DNA from: Paraburkholderia terricola
GTDB taxonomy: Bacteria > Pseudomonadota > Gammaproteobacteria > Burkholderiales > Burkholderiaceae
Length of the DNA stretch: 41,350 nucleotides
Assembly: GCF_900142195.1 (NCBI RefSeq)
Contig: NZ_FRAB01000050.1
Span: 1 to 41,350, forward strand
Direction: 5' to 3'
Numbering within the stretch: the first letter of the stretch is position 1; each line of letters begins with the position of its first letter. The notes under the pieces were generated by a model that saw only the letters and a list, made by a program, of their open reading frames with translations, was not told where the DNA came from and did no database searches. Below, in pieces: positions 24,580-33,860 of this stretch. The position numbers and the translations under genes are program-made.

Positions 24580-25566
24580 TTAACCGCGACGATGAGAGAG
24601 TTTGTCCGCGGCTACCGCGAGAATCACCAGCATGCCGGTGATCAACACCTGATAGACCGAGGAAACGCCGATCAAGGTCAAGCCATTGCGGAACACGCCG
24701 ACGATCAGCGCGCCGAGCAGCGTGCCGACGATCGAGCCGCGTCCGCCGAACAGACTCGTGCCGCCGAGCACGACCGCGGTAATGCTGTCGAGGTTCTCGG
24801 TTTGCCCCGCCTGCGGATCGCCCACGCCGGTTCGCGACACCGACAGCAGCGCGGCGATGCCATAGATCGCGCCGGCAAGCGAATACACGGTGAGCAGAAT
24901 CTTCTGCGACGACAGGCCCATCAGCCGCGCGGCCTCGGCGTTATTGCCGAGCGCATACAAATGCCGGCCCGGAACCGTGTCGCGCAACACGAACCATGTG
25001 GCGAGATACATCAGCAGCGTGAGCACCGTGCCGTAGGTGACATCGGCGGGACCGAGCTTGAAGGTGTTGCCGAAGAACATGATCGCGTCGGGCAGGTTCG
25101 ACACGCTCTCCGCGTTCGAATAGATCTGCGTGAGCGCGAACGCAATGTTCAGCGTACCCAGCGTGACGATGAACGCGGGCAGCTTGATGCGCGTGATCAG
25201 CACGCCGTTGAGCGCGCCGAACAGCGTGCTCGCGGCCACGCCGCACAGAATCGCAAGCGCGGGCGGCACGCCGAGCGTGACCGCGAATTTGGTCATGATG
25301 ATCGAGCCGAACGCCATCACCATCCCGCATGACAGGTCGATGCCGCCGGTCAGCACGATCAGCGTCTGGCCGATCGCGATTACCGCGACCACCATGGTCT
25401 GTTGCAGGATCAGCGAGAGATTCTGGAACGACAGAAAACGGCTGCTCTGCGAAATGAAGAAGCCGCAGGCCAGCACCAGCGCGATCAGCGGGCCGACCTC
25501 GGCGAGCGACGGCAGACGGTCGGTGAAGTGGCGCGAGTGGCCGACGGGCGCGGTGGGAGTCGACAT
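24580..25566 (-). CDS. frcC: Sugar ABC transporter permease (FrcC-like)
   Basis: This 328-residue membrane protein of the ribose/xylose/arabinose/galactoside permease family has about 8-10 hydrophobic spans and the family stretches GQTLIVLTGGIDLSCGMVMAFG (about 75-97) and VVLGGTSLFGGRGSIVGTLLGALIVG (about 265-290, coupling to the ATPase). It sits between binding protein and ATPase genes in the order frcB-frcC-frcA. A gap of 86 nt follows frcB, a common place for reduced expression downstream of a highly made binding protein. Confidence 0.9.
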   Translation of the reverse strand: MSTPTAPVGHSRHFTDRLPSLAEVGPLIALVLACGFFISQSSRFLSFQNLSLILQQTMVVAVIAIGQTLIVLTGGIDLSCGMVMAFGSIIMTKFAVTLGVPPALAILCGVAASTLFGALNGVLITRIKLPAFIVTLGTLNIAFALTQIYSNAESVSNLPDAIMFFGNTFKLGPADVTYGTVLTLLMYLATWFVLRDTVPGRHLYALGNNAEAARLMGLSSQKILLTVYSLAGAIYGIAALLSVSRTGVGDPQAGQTENLDSITAVVLGGTSLFGGRGSIVGTLLGALIVGVFRNGLTLIGVSSVYQVLITGMLVILAVAADKLSHRRG

Positions 25567-25652
25567 GATGAAGGTCCTCGATGCATGAGCGTGGCGTGGC
25601 CACGCGGCGAGTCAGAGGCGTCCCGGCGCACCGGGCCGCCATGCAGTGCGCG

Positions 25653-26657
25653 TTACTTGTTGCCCCAGCAGTTGTCGAGGCCGAACTTCGTATCCTTGCT
25701 GTCGACGCCGGACATCGGCTTGTCGCTGATCAGCGTCACGCCCGTGTCCTGATAGCCGGAGACCTTCTTGCCGGTCTTCGCATACTCGACGCCCGCCGTC
25801 ACGCCGAGCGCGGCCATCTTCAGCGGATACTGCTGCGAGGTCGCGGCGATCGCGCCGGCCTTCACATTGCGCACGCCTTCGCAGCCGCCGTCGATCGAGA
25901 CGATCATCACGCTCTTGTCCTTGCCCGCCGCCTTGAGCGCGCGATAAGCGCCCGCCGCCGCCGGTTCGTTGATCGTGTAGACCACGTTGATGTCGGGCGA
26001 TTTCTGCAGGCAGTTTTCCATCGCCGTTTGTCCCTTCGACTGATCGCCGCGCGTGTCCTGGCTGCAGACGATCGACGGATCGCCTTCCTTCACGCCGAAG
26101 CCTTCGAGGAAGCCGTTATGACGCAACACGCCGACCGATACGCCGGGTGCGAGATCGAGCGTGGCGATCTTCGCGGGTTTGCCGTTCAGCGCGGCTTTCG
26201 CGTATCGGCCGATCAGCACGCCGGCCTTGAAGTTGTCGGTGGCGAAGAGGGCGTCGGTGGCGTCTTGCGGATCGGTGGGCGTGTCGAGCGCGACCACCAT
26301 CACGCCGGCGGCGCGCGCTTTCTTGATGCTCGGCACGATCGCCTTCGTGTCGCTCGGCGTGATCAGAATCGCCTTGGCGCCGGCCGTCAGCATGTTTTCG
26401 ATCGCGGTGACCTGGCTCGCGTTGTCGCCGTCGAACTTGCCGGCCGCGGTGAGCAGCTTCGCGCCGTCTTTCGACGAGGCCGCTTCGGCGCCCTGTTTCA
26501 TCTTCACGAAGAACGGATTGGTGTCGGTCTTGGTAATCAGGCCGACGATGGGCTGGTCGGCCGCCTGGCTGGCGCTCGCACACCACACCGCCGATGCGGC
26601 CACGCACATCGACACGATTTTCCTGGCGACAGGATGCCTGCGGGAATTCAGATTCAT
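25653..26657 (-). CDS. frcB: Periplasmic sugar-binding protein (FrcB-like)
   Basis: This 334-residue protein has a Sec signal peptide (positively charged start, then a hydrophobic stretch ending VWCASASQAA near residue 33). The mature part belongs to the ribose-binding (PBP type I) family: VGLITKTDTNPFFVKMKQGAE, GAKAILITPSDTKAIVPSIKKARAAGV and VVALDTPTD, up to the hinge segments. Two cysteine-containing regions late in the protein (SIDGGCEGVRN, FGLDNCWGNK) might form a disulfide. AGGAG lies 7-8 nt before the ATG. As first gene of frcBCA-frcR it should deliver fructose or a related sugar to FrcC. Confidence 0.88.
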   Translation of the reverse strand: MNLNSRRHPVARKIVSMCVAASAVWCASASQAADQPIVGLITKTDTNPFFVKMKQGAEAASSKDGAKLLTAAGKFDGDNASQVTAIENMLTAGAKAILITPSDTKAIVPSIKKARAAGVMVVALDTPTDPQDATDALFATDNFKAGVLIGRYAKAALNGKPAKIATLDLAPGVSVGVLRHNGFLEGFGVKEGDPSIVCSQDTRGDQSKGQTAMENCLQKSPDINVVYTINEPAAAGAYRALKAAGKDKSVMIVSIDGGCEGVRNVKAGAIAATSQQYPLKMAALGVTAGVEYAKTGKKVSGYQDTGVTLISDKPMSGVDSKDTKFGLDNCWGNK

Positions 26658-26781
26658 GGGACGCTCCTCCGATTATTGGCAACGACGTTATGAACTGCTG
26701 GCGGTTGCCCATGCGAACGCTGCGCGTCGGCAACCTGGTTTGTGAAACTGTGGGACGCGGATGCGGCCCGAAACCGGCCGC

Positions 26782-26804
26782 CTAAATCACTTGAGTTGAT
26801 TTAG
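26782..26804. promoter_or_regulatory. Candidate FrcR (ROK) operator
   Basis: Perfect 8-bp inverted arms, CTAAATCA at 26782-26789 and TGATTTAG at 26797-26804, surround a 7-nt spacer (CTTGAGT). The A/T-rich arms resemble operators of ROK regulators. It overlaps the -10 region of the promoter driving frcB, a repressor position. The regulator encoded at the end of the same operon is the natural candidate. Confidence 0.6.
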
Positions 26805-26831
26805 TACAGCAGGCGCGGCGACGCTCGTCAA
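26803..26831 (-). promoter_or_regulatory. Candidate sigma-70 promoter for frcBCA
   Basis: On the minus strand the sequence is TTGACG (26826-26831), a 17-nt spacer, then TGTACT (26803-26808). The -35 box is close to consensus and the -10 box is poor. The start site would fall about 140 nt before the frcB ATG. The palindrome next to it supports a regulated promoter. Confidence 0.45.
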
Positions 26832-27129
26832 GGAAACGATCCGCGCCGCCGAGGAGGCGGCAGCGTACGTGTGAGGGCGGAGCGCCATATGTGGCGGGGC
26901 TTGACGGCGGTAGTGCGGTGCAAGGTGGAGGGCCGGAACTTGGGGAAAGTCCTGGCTCGGTTGAAGGCTAGTTGTAATTTGAATTCGCCTTTTCGACGGC
27001 AAATGGTTACGCCGAGCAGGTGTCGGGTGACGCACGAAATGCGCGAGCGCGAGGGCACGGGTTGAACGTGCCAGGCACCGCGGCGCGAGTGCATGCCGCT
27101 TACATCACCGCAACACGTCACGCATCACA

Positions 27130-28161
27130 TCACCGCAAACGCGGCGCTCCGGTGGACGCGCGCACGACGAGCTGCGGCGCGGATGAAACCAGCATCGGCA
27201 CCTTCGTCGCGCCGCGACGCGCTTGTCCATACGACGACTCGATCAACTCGCGCAACAGCGAGACCGCGAGTCCGGCGACTTCGACCGTGGGCACGGCCAC
27301 CGTCGTCAGCGCGGGCCGCGACTCGCGCGCAAGTTGAATGTCGGTGATGCCCACCACGGACAGGTCGCCCGGCACGTTCAGGCCGAGATCGGCGGCGGCG
27401 TGCATCGCGCCGAGCGCCGGCAGATCGTTGGTCGCGAAGATCGCGGTGAGCTTCGGGTCGGCTTCGAGCAACGCGCGCGTCGCGGTGTAGCCGCCCTGGA
27501 TCGTGTCGGGTGCGTGCTTGACGCGTCCCTTCGGCGCGCCGGCCGCACGCAGCGCATCGACGAAACCTTGATAGCGTGCCGCGTGAATGCCCGAGGCCTT
27601 GCTGCCGACGATCGCGCCGATCCGCCGATGCCCGAGTTCCAGCAGATGCGTGCCGGCCAACTCGCCCGCCAGCCGGAAATCGACCGCGACGCACGGCAGC
27701 CCCGGCGGTTCATTGGGCCGCTCCCACATGCACAACACGACGGGCGTGCCGCGCGCTTCGGTCGCGTGAAGATCCGCGAAATCGAGGTTTGCATTCGTCA
27801 CGAGCACGCCTTCGGAGAGCGTGCCGGCGATCTGGTCGAGATACGCGCGACCGCTCAGCGGATCTTCGTTGGTGTTGCAGATGATCAGGAACTGGCCGCG
27901 CGTGCGCGCCGCGCGTTCGACCGCGAGCGCGAACTCCGGGTAGAACGGATTGGCGATGCTCGACACCATCAACGCGAGCGTCGGTGCGCGGCCTTCGGCG
28001 AGCGCGCGGGCCGCGAGGTGAGGGCGATAGCCGAGCGCGGCGACGGCATCGAGCACGCGCTGACGCGTCGTCGCGCCGACGCGGCCGCGATTGCGCAGCA
28101 CGTTGGACACCGTGGCCGGGGTAACGCCGGCGTGACGCGCGACTTCGCTGAGTGTGGGCAT
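27130..28161 (-). CDS. LacI-family repressor, likely of the GH42/ABC operon
   Basis: The protein is 343 residues from the ATG at 28161. The LacI helix-turn-helix is at the very N-terminus (PTLSEVARHAGVTPATVSNVLRNRGRVGATTRQRVLDAVAALGY), followed by a sugar-binding-protein-like effector domain with ALMVSSIANPFYPEF and GHRRIGAIVG. The hinge helix segment RPHLAARALAEG is present. The gene is divergent from the transport and beta-galactosidase operon, and a perfect palindrome lies in the shared gap. It is inferred to repress that operon and respond to a galactoside or galactose. Control of frc on its other side is less likely because that operon has its own ROK regulator. Confidence 0.88.
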   Translation of the reverse strand: MPTLSEVARHAGVTPATVSNVLRNRGRVGATTRQRVLDAVAALGYRPHLAARALAEGRAPTLALMVSSIANPFYPEFALAVERAARTRGQFLIICNTNEDPLSGRAYLDQIAGTLSEGVLVTNANLDFADLHATEARGTPVVLCMWERPNEPPGLPCVAVDFRLAGELAGTHLLELGHRRIGAIVGSKASGIHAARYQGFVDALRAAGAPKGRVKHAPDTIQGGYTATRALLEADPKLTAIFATNDLPALGAMHAAADLGLNVPGDLSVVGITDIQLARESRPALTTVAVPTVEVAGLAVSLLRELIESSYGQARRGATKVPMLVSSAPQLVVRASTGAPRLR

Positions 28162-28300
28162 GGTGCTTTCAGTATTTGGGATAGGTGTCCGACATTTGCA
28201 TCGTGGCCGAAGGCGCGGCACCATCTCTCGCACAGACAAACGATATCGGAGACAGGCGGGACCCCAACGATCGCATGCGGTCGATTTTTTTGGTCTTGCT

Positions 28301-28316
28301 GATTAAGCGCTTAATC
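28301..28316. promoter_or_regulatory. Candidate LacI-family operator (perfect 16-bp palindrome)
   Basis: GATTAAGCGCTTAATC is a perfect palindrome centred on the CG step, as is usual for LacI-family operators. It lies 38 nt upstream of the malK-type gene start and 140 nt from the lacI start. A further half-site GATTAA occurs at 28331. Its position suits repression of the plus-strand operon. Confidence 0.7.
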
Positions 28317-28353
28317 TCCGACGTCGAGCCGATTAAATCACGGAGTCGATGCG

Positions 28354-29508
28354 ATGGCGAGCATTTCGTTAAGAGGCGTGCAGAAGGCGTATGGCGACGG
28401 CGCGCTGGTGATCCGCGACGTCGATCTGGAGATCGGCGAAAACGAATTCTGCGTCTTTCTCGGCCCGTCCGGTTGCGGCAAGTCCACGCTGTTGCGCATG
28501 ATCGCGGGACTCGAAGACCTCACTGAAGGCGACCTCTCGATCGGCGGGCGCGTCGTCAACGACGTGCCGTCGGCGCAGCGCGGCGTGGCGATGGTGTTCC
28601 AGAGCTACGCGCTGTTTCCGCACATGACCGTGTACGAGAACATGGCGTTCGGCCTGAAGCTCGCCAGGACGCCCAAGGACGAAATCGACCGCAAGGTGCG
28701 GGAAGCCGCGCGCATTCTGCAACTGGAAGCGCTGCTCGAGCGCCGGCCGAAGGCACTCTCCGGCGGCCAGCGGCAACGCGTGGCGATCGGCCGGGCCATC
28801 GTGCGCGAGCCGGGCGTGTTTCTGTTCGACGAACCGCTCTCCAATCTCGACGCCACGTTGCGCGGCCAGACCCGCATCGAAATCGCGCGGCTGCACAAGC
28901 AGTTCGCCACCGCGAGTGTGGTTTACGTGACGCACGATCAGATCGAAGCGATGACGCTCGCCGACAAGATCGTGCTGCTGCATGCGGGCAAGGACACCGA
29001 ACGCTACGGCAGCATCGCGCAGATCGGCGCGCCGCTCGAGTTGTATCACCGTCCGCGCAGCCGCTTCGTCGCGGGTTTCATCGGCTCGCCGCGCATGAAT
29101 TTTCTGCCTGCGCGCGTGACGTCGATCGATCCGCAAGGCGTGATCGTCACGCTCGATCACACCGGGGAAAACGTGCGTGTGCCGGTGAACGGCGAAGGAC
29201 TGCAAGCGGCGCAGCTGGTCACGTTGGGCGTGCGCCCCGAACATCTGGAATTCGTCGATGCCTCTTTCGCGACGCCGGATAACGGCGTATTGACCCGCAC
29301 CGTCTCTCTCGTCGAACAGCTCGGCGAACACAGCTATGTGCATCTCGATCAGCCCGGCGGCGCCGCGCTGATCGCCAAGGCGCCTGGCGACACACGTCTC
29401 GCGCCGGGTGACCGCGCGCACTTGCGCGTGCCGCGCCATGCCAGTCATTTGTTTACCGAGGACGGCTTCGCGGCCGCTTCGCTCGAATCCGTCGAACACT
29501 ACGCATAG
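28354..29508 (+). CDS. MalK/UgpC-type ABC transporter ATP-binding protein
   Basis: This 384-residue ATPase has Walker A GPSGCGKST (about 38-46), signature LSGGQRQRVAIGRAI, Walker B GVFLFDEPLSNLDA and switch histidine in VYVTHDQIEAMTL. A C-terminal regulatory TOBE region (about 245-375) has the FIGSPRMNF segment typical of sugar (CUT1) transporters. It is the first gene of the operon and should power the binding protein and two permeases encoded at 31569-34712. Placement of the ATPase before the glycosidase, away from the permeases, is unusual but common enough in proteobacteria. GGAG lies upstream of the ATG. Confidence 0.9.
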   Translation: MASISLRGVQKAYGDGALVIRDVDLEIGENEFCVFLGPSGCGKSTLLRMIAGLEDLTEGDLSIGGRVVNDVPSAQRGVAMVFQSYALFPHMTVYENMAFGLKLARTPKDEIDRKVREAARILQLEALLERRPKALSGGQRQRVAIGRAIVREPGVFLFDEPLSNLDATLRGQTRIEIARLHKQFATASVVYVTHDQIEAMTLADKIVLLHAGKDTERYGSIAQIGAPLELYHRPRSRFVAGFIGSPRMNFLPARVTSIDPQGVIVTLDHTGENVRVPVNGEGLQAAQLVTLGVRPEHLEFVDASFATPDNGVLTRTVSLVEQLGEHSYVHLDQPGGAALIAKAPGDTRLAPGDRAHLRVPRHASHLFTEDGFAAASLESVEHYA

Positions 29509-29519
29509 AGGACATTCGA

Positions 29520-31508
29520 ATGCGCCTTGGAGTCTGTTATTACCCGGAACACTGGCCGGAGTCGATGTGGGAAGACGACGCTCGCCGGATGAAAGCACTC
29601 GGCATCGAGCAGGTGCGGATCGCGGAGTTTGCGTGGAGCAGGATCGAGCCGACGCCTGGCGAATACGACTGGGGCTGGCTCGATCGCGCGATCGACGTGT
29701 TGGGCGACGCCGGCTTGCAGGTCGTCATGTGCACGCCGACGGCGACGCCGCCCAAGTGGCTGATCGACCGCCATCCCGACATTCTGCCGGTCGGCGCGGA
29801 TGGGCGTCCGCGCGCGTTCGGCTCGCGCCGTCATTATGATTTTTCGTCGCCTTCGTATTTCGCCGCCTCGCAGAAAATCTGCACGGCGATCGCCGAGCGT
29901 TACGGCAAGCATCCGGCCGTCGCTTATTGGCAGACCGACAACGAATTCGGTTGCCACCATACGGTGGTCAGCTATTCGAGCGCGGCAGTGGAGCGCTTTC
30001 GCGAATGGCTGAAGGCGCGTTATCAAACGGTCGACGCGCTCAATCGTGCGTGGGGCACGGTGTTCTGGAGCATGGAGTACCGCGGCTTCGAGGAAATCGA
30101 CGCGCCGGTGGCGACCGTTACCGAGGCGCATCCGTCGCACCGGCTCGATTACCGGCGTTTCGCTTCCGACGAAGTCGCGCGCTACAACCGCATGCAGGTC
30201 GAGATCATCCGCGCGCATTCGCCGGGACGTCCGGTCGCGCATAACTTCATGCAGCTCTTCACCGAGTTCGATCATTACAAGGTGGCGGCCGATCTCGATG
30301 TCGCGAGTTGGGACAGCTATCCGCTCGGCGCGCTGGAGGAGCAATGGTTCGCACCGGACATCAAGGCGCGCTGGCTGCGCAGCGGGCATCCCGACTTCGC
30401 TTCGTTCAATCACGACGTGTACCGCGGCATGTCCAAGCTGCCGTTCTGGGTGATGGAGCAGCAGCCGGGTCCGGTGAACTGGGCGTTGTGGAATCCGGCG
30501 CCGTTGCCGGGCATGGTGCGCCTGTGGAGTTGGGAAGCGTTCGCGCACGGCGCGGGTTGCGTGTCGTATTTCCGTTGGCGTCAGGCGCCGTTCGCTCAGG
30601 AGCAGATGCATGCGGGCTTGAACACGCCCGATAACCGGCTCGACGTGGGCGGCAACGAGGCTGCGCAAGTGGCCAACGAAATTCGCACGGTGCTCGCGGC
30701 GAACGCCGATGCCAACGCCGCGATTCGCTCGAAAGTCGCGCTCGTCTACGACTATGAAGCGAAGTGGCTGTTCGAGATTCATCCGCAGGGCGCGGACTTT
30801 CACTATCCGCGTTTCGCCTTCGAGTATTACTCCGCGCTGCGCGCGCTCGGGCTCGACGTGGACGTCGTGCCGGTCGACGCGCCGCTCGACGGCTACCGTC
30901 TGATCGTCGTGCCGCCGCTGCCGGTTGTGCCGGACGATTTCGCGGCACGCCTCGCGCGTTCCGGCGCGCACGTCGTGTTCGGTCCGCGCACCGGTTCGAA
31001 GACTCACGATTTGCAGATTCCGGCCAACCTGCCGCCTGGGGCGCTTACCTCGGTGCTGCCGTTGCGCGTGTGGCGCGTCGAATCGATGCGGCCAAACGTG
31101 ACCGAAGCCGTGCGGCTTACGGACAGCAACGACCCGAGCGTGGACGATGGCTTCGCGCGTCACTGGCGTGATTTCATCGACAGCGATGCGGCAGGTTCAT
31201 TCGACGTGCGCGCGCGTTTTGCCGACGGTCATCCCGCCTATGTGCAAAGCGGCGCGTTTCATTACCTCGCGAGCCTGTTCGACGATGCGCTCACGATGCG
31301 GCTATTCTCACGCATCGCTCAGCAAGCGGGCCTCGATACGCTGTCGCTCGGCGAGAGCGTGCGGATCAGCCGGCGCGGCGCGCTGACCTACGTGTTCAAC
31401 TACGGCGACGACGCGCACACGCTCGGCGAGGTGGACGACAAGGCTTTCGTGATCGGCTCACGCGTGGTTGAGCCGCAAGGCATCGCGGTCTATCGATCGA
31501 ATGGATGA
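29520..31508 (+). CDS. Beta-galactosidase, glycoside hydrolase family 42
   Basis: This 662-residue GH42 enzyme has an N-terminal TIM barrel (MRLGVCYYPEHWPESMWEDDARRMKALGIEQVRI). The acid/base glutamate is Glu142 in YWQTDNEFGCH, and the nucleophile is Glu313 in FWVMEQQPGPVNWA; both match the positions known for the Thermus enzyme. The trimerisation domain (about 390-590) and a small C-terminal domain follow. There is no signal peptide, so it acts in the cytoplasm on imported galactosides. It follows the ATPase gene by 11 nt and precedes the binding protein by 60 nt, so uptake and hydrolysis are co-regulated. Family members act on lactose, plant galacto-oligosaccharides or arabinosides; galactan or galacto-oligosaccharides are more likely than lactose in a soil bacterium. 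Confidence 0.93.
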   Translation: MRLGVCYYPEHWPESMWEDDARRMKALGIEQVRIAEFAWSRIEPTPGEYDWGWLDRAIDVLGDAGLQVVMCTPTATPPKWLIDRHPDILPVGADGRPRAFGSRRHYDFSSPSYFAASQKICTAIAERYGKHPAVAYWQTDNEFGCHHTVVSYSSAAVERFREWLKARYQTVDALNRAWGTVFWSMEYRGFEEIDAPVATVTEAHPSHRLDYRRFASDEVARYNRMQVEIIRAHSPGRPVAHNFMQLFTEFDHYKVAADLDVASWDSYPLGALEEQWFAPDIKARWLRSGHPDFASFNHDVYRGMSKLPFWVMEQQPGPVNWALWNPAPLPGMVRLWSWEAFAHGAGCVSYFRWRQAPFAQEQMHAGLNTPDNRLDVGGNEAAQVANEIRTVLAANADANAAIRSKVALVYDYEAKWLFEIHPQGADFHYPRFAFEYYSALRALGLDVDVVPVDAPLDGYRLIVVPPLPVVPDDFAARLARSGAHVVFGPRTGSKTHDLQIPANLPPGALTSVLPLRVWRVESMRPNVTEAVRLTDSNDPSVDDGFARHWRDFIDSDAAGSFDVRARFADGHPAYVQSGAFHYLASLFDDALTMRLFSRIAQQAGLDTLSLGESVRISRRGALTYVFNYGDDAHTLGEVDDKAFVIGSRVVEPQGIAVYRSNG

Positions 31509-31568
31509 GCCAGGTTCCACGCAGCACCACAACGACGTAAAAATCGACGCATAAAGGAGACAGGCAGG

Positions 31569-32822
31569 ATGAAACTGAAACCACGCAGGATTCTGTTGGC
31601 ACTCGCGCTGGCCGCGGCGGCGGCTGGAACGTCCGTCGTCAGCACGGCGCAAGCCGGCACGCTCGCCGTGAATATCGCGTTCAAGGGCGCAAGCCAGCGC
31701 GCGGTCTGGCAGTCGACGATCGACGAGTTCAAGAAGGCGCACCCCGGCATCGACGTGAAGGTGTCGTTCATCGACGAAGAAGCGTACAAGGTTCAACTGC
31801 CGGGCTGGCTCTCCACCGTCGCGCCCGACATCGTCAACTGGCATGACGGCGAGCGCATGGCGTATTACGCGCAGCGCGGCCTGTTCGAGGATTTGAGCGG
31901 CGACTGGGCAAAGAACGGCTGGAACGACATGTATGCGTCGACCAAGGAAGCGTCGTCGTATAAAGGCAAGCAGTATGCCGCGCCGACCGTGTATTACTCG
32001 TGGGGCATGTTCTATCGCAAGGATCTGTTCCAGAAAGTCGGCATTACCGGCGAGCCGAAAACCTGGGATCAGTTTCTCGAAGACTGCAAGAAGCTGAAGG
32101 CCGCCGGCATCACGCCGATCGCGGTGGCGGGGCGCGATGCATGGACGCTCGCCGGCTGGTTCGATTATCTCGACCTTCGCCTGAACGGCAACGCGTTCCA
32201 CCAGAAGCTGATGGCGGGCGAGATCGCCTACACCGATCCGCGCGTGAAGAAGGTCTACACGACGTGGAAGCAATTGATCGACGCGGGCTATTTCATCGAC
32301 AACTCGCTGTCCTACGATCTGGATTCGGTGCAGCCGTTCCTGTTCCAGGGCAAGGCCGCGATGATGCTGATGGGCACGTTCATCACCGCCGGCTTTCCGC
32401 CGGGCGTGAAGCCGGAAATGGGCTATTTCCAGTTCCCGATCATCGACGACAAAGTGCCGACCGCCGAAGACGGGCCGGTCGAATCGCTGCACATTCCGTC
32501 GAAAGCGAAGAACAAGGCCGACGCCCACACGTTCCTCGCTTTCGTGGAGACGCCTGCAATCGGCGCGAAGCTGGCCGCCGGGCTCGGCTCGCTGTCGGCG
32601 AACAGCAAGTCGCCCGAGCCGGAAGATCCGATTTCGAAGATCGGTTTCCAGATTCTCGCGAACACGAAGGGCGGCATTGCGCAGTTCTACGACCGCGATA
32701 TGACCAAGGAAATGGCCGATGAAGGGATGAAGGGAATGCAGCAGTTCATCTCCGACCCATCGAAGCTCGACAGCGTGCTCGCGCAACTCGAACAGACGCG
32801 CAAGCGCATCTACAAGAAGTAA
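31569..32822 (+). CDS. Extracellular sugar-binding protein (CUT1 type)
   Basis: This 417-residue protein has a clear Sec signal peptide (MKLKPRRILLALALAAAAAGTSVVSTAQA, cleavage near residue 29) and the fold of family 1 solute-binding proteins (TIDEFKKAHPGIDVKVSFIDEEAYKVQLPGWLSTVAPDIVNWHDGERM). AAAGGAG lies upstream of the ATG. It should bind the oligosaccharide hydrolysed by the GH42 enzyme and deliver it to the permeases that follow directly. The substrate is inferred from the operon. Confidence 0.9.
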   Translation: MKLKPRRILLALALAAAAAGTSVVSTAQAGTLAVNIAFKGASQRAVWQSTIDEFKKAHPGIDVKVSFIDEEAYKVQLPGWLSTVAPDIVNWHDGERMAYYAQRGLFEDLSGDWAKNGWNDMYASTKEASSYKGKQYAAPTVYYSWGMFYRKDLFQKVGITGEPKTWDQFLEDCKKLKAAGITPIAVAGRDAWTLAGWFDYLDLRLNGNAFHQKLMAGEIAYTDPRVKKVYTTWKQLIDAGYFIDNSLSYDLDSVQPFLFQGKAAMMLMGTFITAGFPPGVKPEMGYFQFPIIDDKVPTAEDGPVESLHIPSKAKNKADAHTFLAFVETPAIGAKLAAGLGSLSANSKSPEPEDPISKIGFQILANTKGGIAQFYDRDMTKEMADEGMKGMQQFISDPSKLDSVLAQLEQTRKRIYKK

Positions 32823-32873
32823 GCGGTGGCGGCCTTGGGCCGCCGTTCGCCACGTTCGATCGGGAGAATGATC

Positions 32874-33851
32874 GTGTCGCATTCCGTCACCCGTCAATCC
32901 ATTGGCGGCGCTGCCGATTCCGGGGGCGCCGGCCTGCCCGCATCCGGCGGAGCATCACGCGGCGGGCTGCCTGCCGCCGCGCGCCGGCGTGGGCCGTCGC
33001 CCACCGCGCGGCGGCAGCGGCGCGCCGCTTTTCTGTTTCTCGCGCCGGCCTGCGTGATGGTGGCGATCTATGTGGTGTGGCCGATTCTCTCGACCATCCG
33101 CTTGAGCTTCTTCAATTGGGACGGCATGACCGAGCCGTCTTTCGTCGGCCTCGCGAACTATGCGGAATTGTTCCAGGCGCAGACGTTCTATACGGCGCTC
33201 AAGAACAACCTCATCTGGCTGCTGCTGTTCCTGCTCGCGCCGCCGATGGGGCTCGCCGTCGCGCTGTATCTGAACCAGGCGGTGGCGGGCATACGCATCG
33301 TCAAGTCGCTGTTCTTCGCGCCGTTCGTGTTGTCGGGCGTGGTGGTCGGTTTGATCTTCTCGTGGTTTTACGATCCGACGTTCGGACTGCTCGCGCTGAT
33401 TCTCGGCCACGGCGTGCCGGTGCTGGGCGATCCCCACTATGCGACCTTCGGCATCGTGTTCGCGGCGCTGTGGCCGCAAACGGCCTATTGCATGATTCTT
33501 TACCTGACTGGCCTGACTTCGCTGAACGCCGAGCAGATCGAGGCCGCGCGCATGGAAGGCGCGCACGGCTGGTCGATGCTGTGGCACGTGATCCTGCCGC
33601 AATTGCGGCCGACCACGTTCATGGCGATCGTCGTCACGGTGATCGGCGCGTTGCGCAGCTTCGATCTGATCTCCGTGATGACCGGCGGCGGCCCGTTCGA
33701 AAGTTCGACCGTGCTCGCGTATTACATGTACGACCAGGCGATCAAGTACTACCGCATCGGCTATTCGGCCGCGGTGGCGGTCGTGCTGTTCGGCATCATG
33801 CTGGTGTACATCGTCTATCACTTGCGCCGCATGCTGCGCGCCGAGCAATAA
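32874..33851 (+). CDS. ABC sugar permease, MalF-like
   Basis: This membrane protein has about 6 spans after a long Gly/Pro/Arg-rich cytoplasmic N-terminal tail (about 45 residues, SGGASRGGLPAAARRRGPSPTARRQRR). The ATPase-contacting EAA loop EAARMEGAHGWSMLWHVILPQLRPT is near the C-terminus. I prefer the GTG at 32874, which has GGGAG at good spacing, over the ATG at 32868, which is too close to it. It follows the binding-protein stop by 51 nt. It pairs with the next gene as a heterodimeric channel. Confidence 0.87.
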   Translation: MSHSVTRQSIGGAADSGGAGLPASGGASRGGLPAAARRRGPSPTARRQRRAAFLFLAPACVMVAIYVVWPILSTIRLSFFNWDGMTEPSFVGLANYAELFQAQTFYTALKNNLIWLLLFLLAPPMGLAVALYLNQAVAGIRIVKSLFFAPFVLSGVVVGLIFSWFYDPTFGLLALILGHGVPVLGDPHYATFGIVFAALWPQTAYCMILYLTGLTSLNAEQIEAARMEGAHGWSMLWHVILPQLRPTTFMAIVVTVIGALRSFDLISVMTGGGPFESSTVLAYYMYDQAIKYYRIGYSAAVAVVLFGIMLVYIVYHLRRMLRAEQ

Positions 33852-33860
33852 GGAGCCGCC

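Larger units (their letters stand above)
26658..27129. other. Gap between lacI 3' end and frcB, carrying the frc promoter
   Basis: This 472-nt stretch contains no convincing gene. The frcB-proximal part holds the promoter and palindrome described separately. The part from about 26840 to 27129 shows no clear hairpin-plus-T terminator for the lacI gene that ends at 27130, so some read-through into the frc promoter is conceivable. Short open frames here have no ribosome sites or recognisable sequence. Confidence 0.5.
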
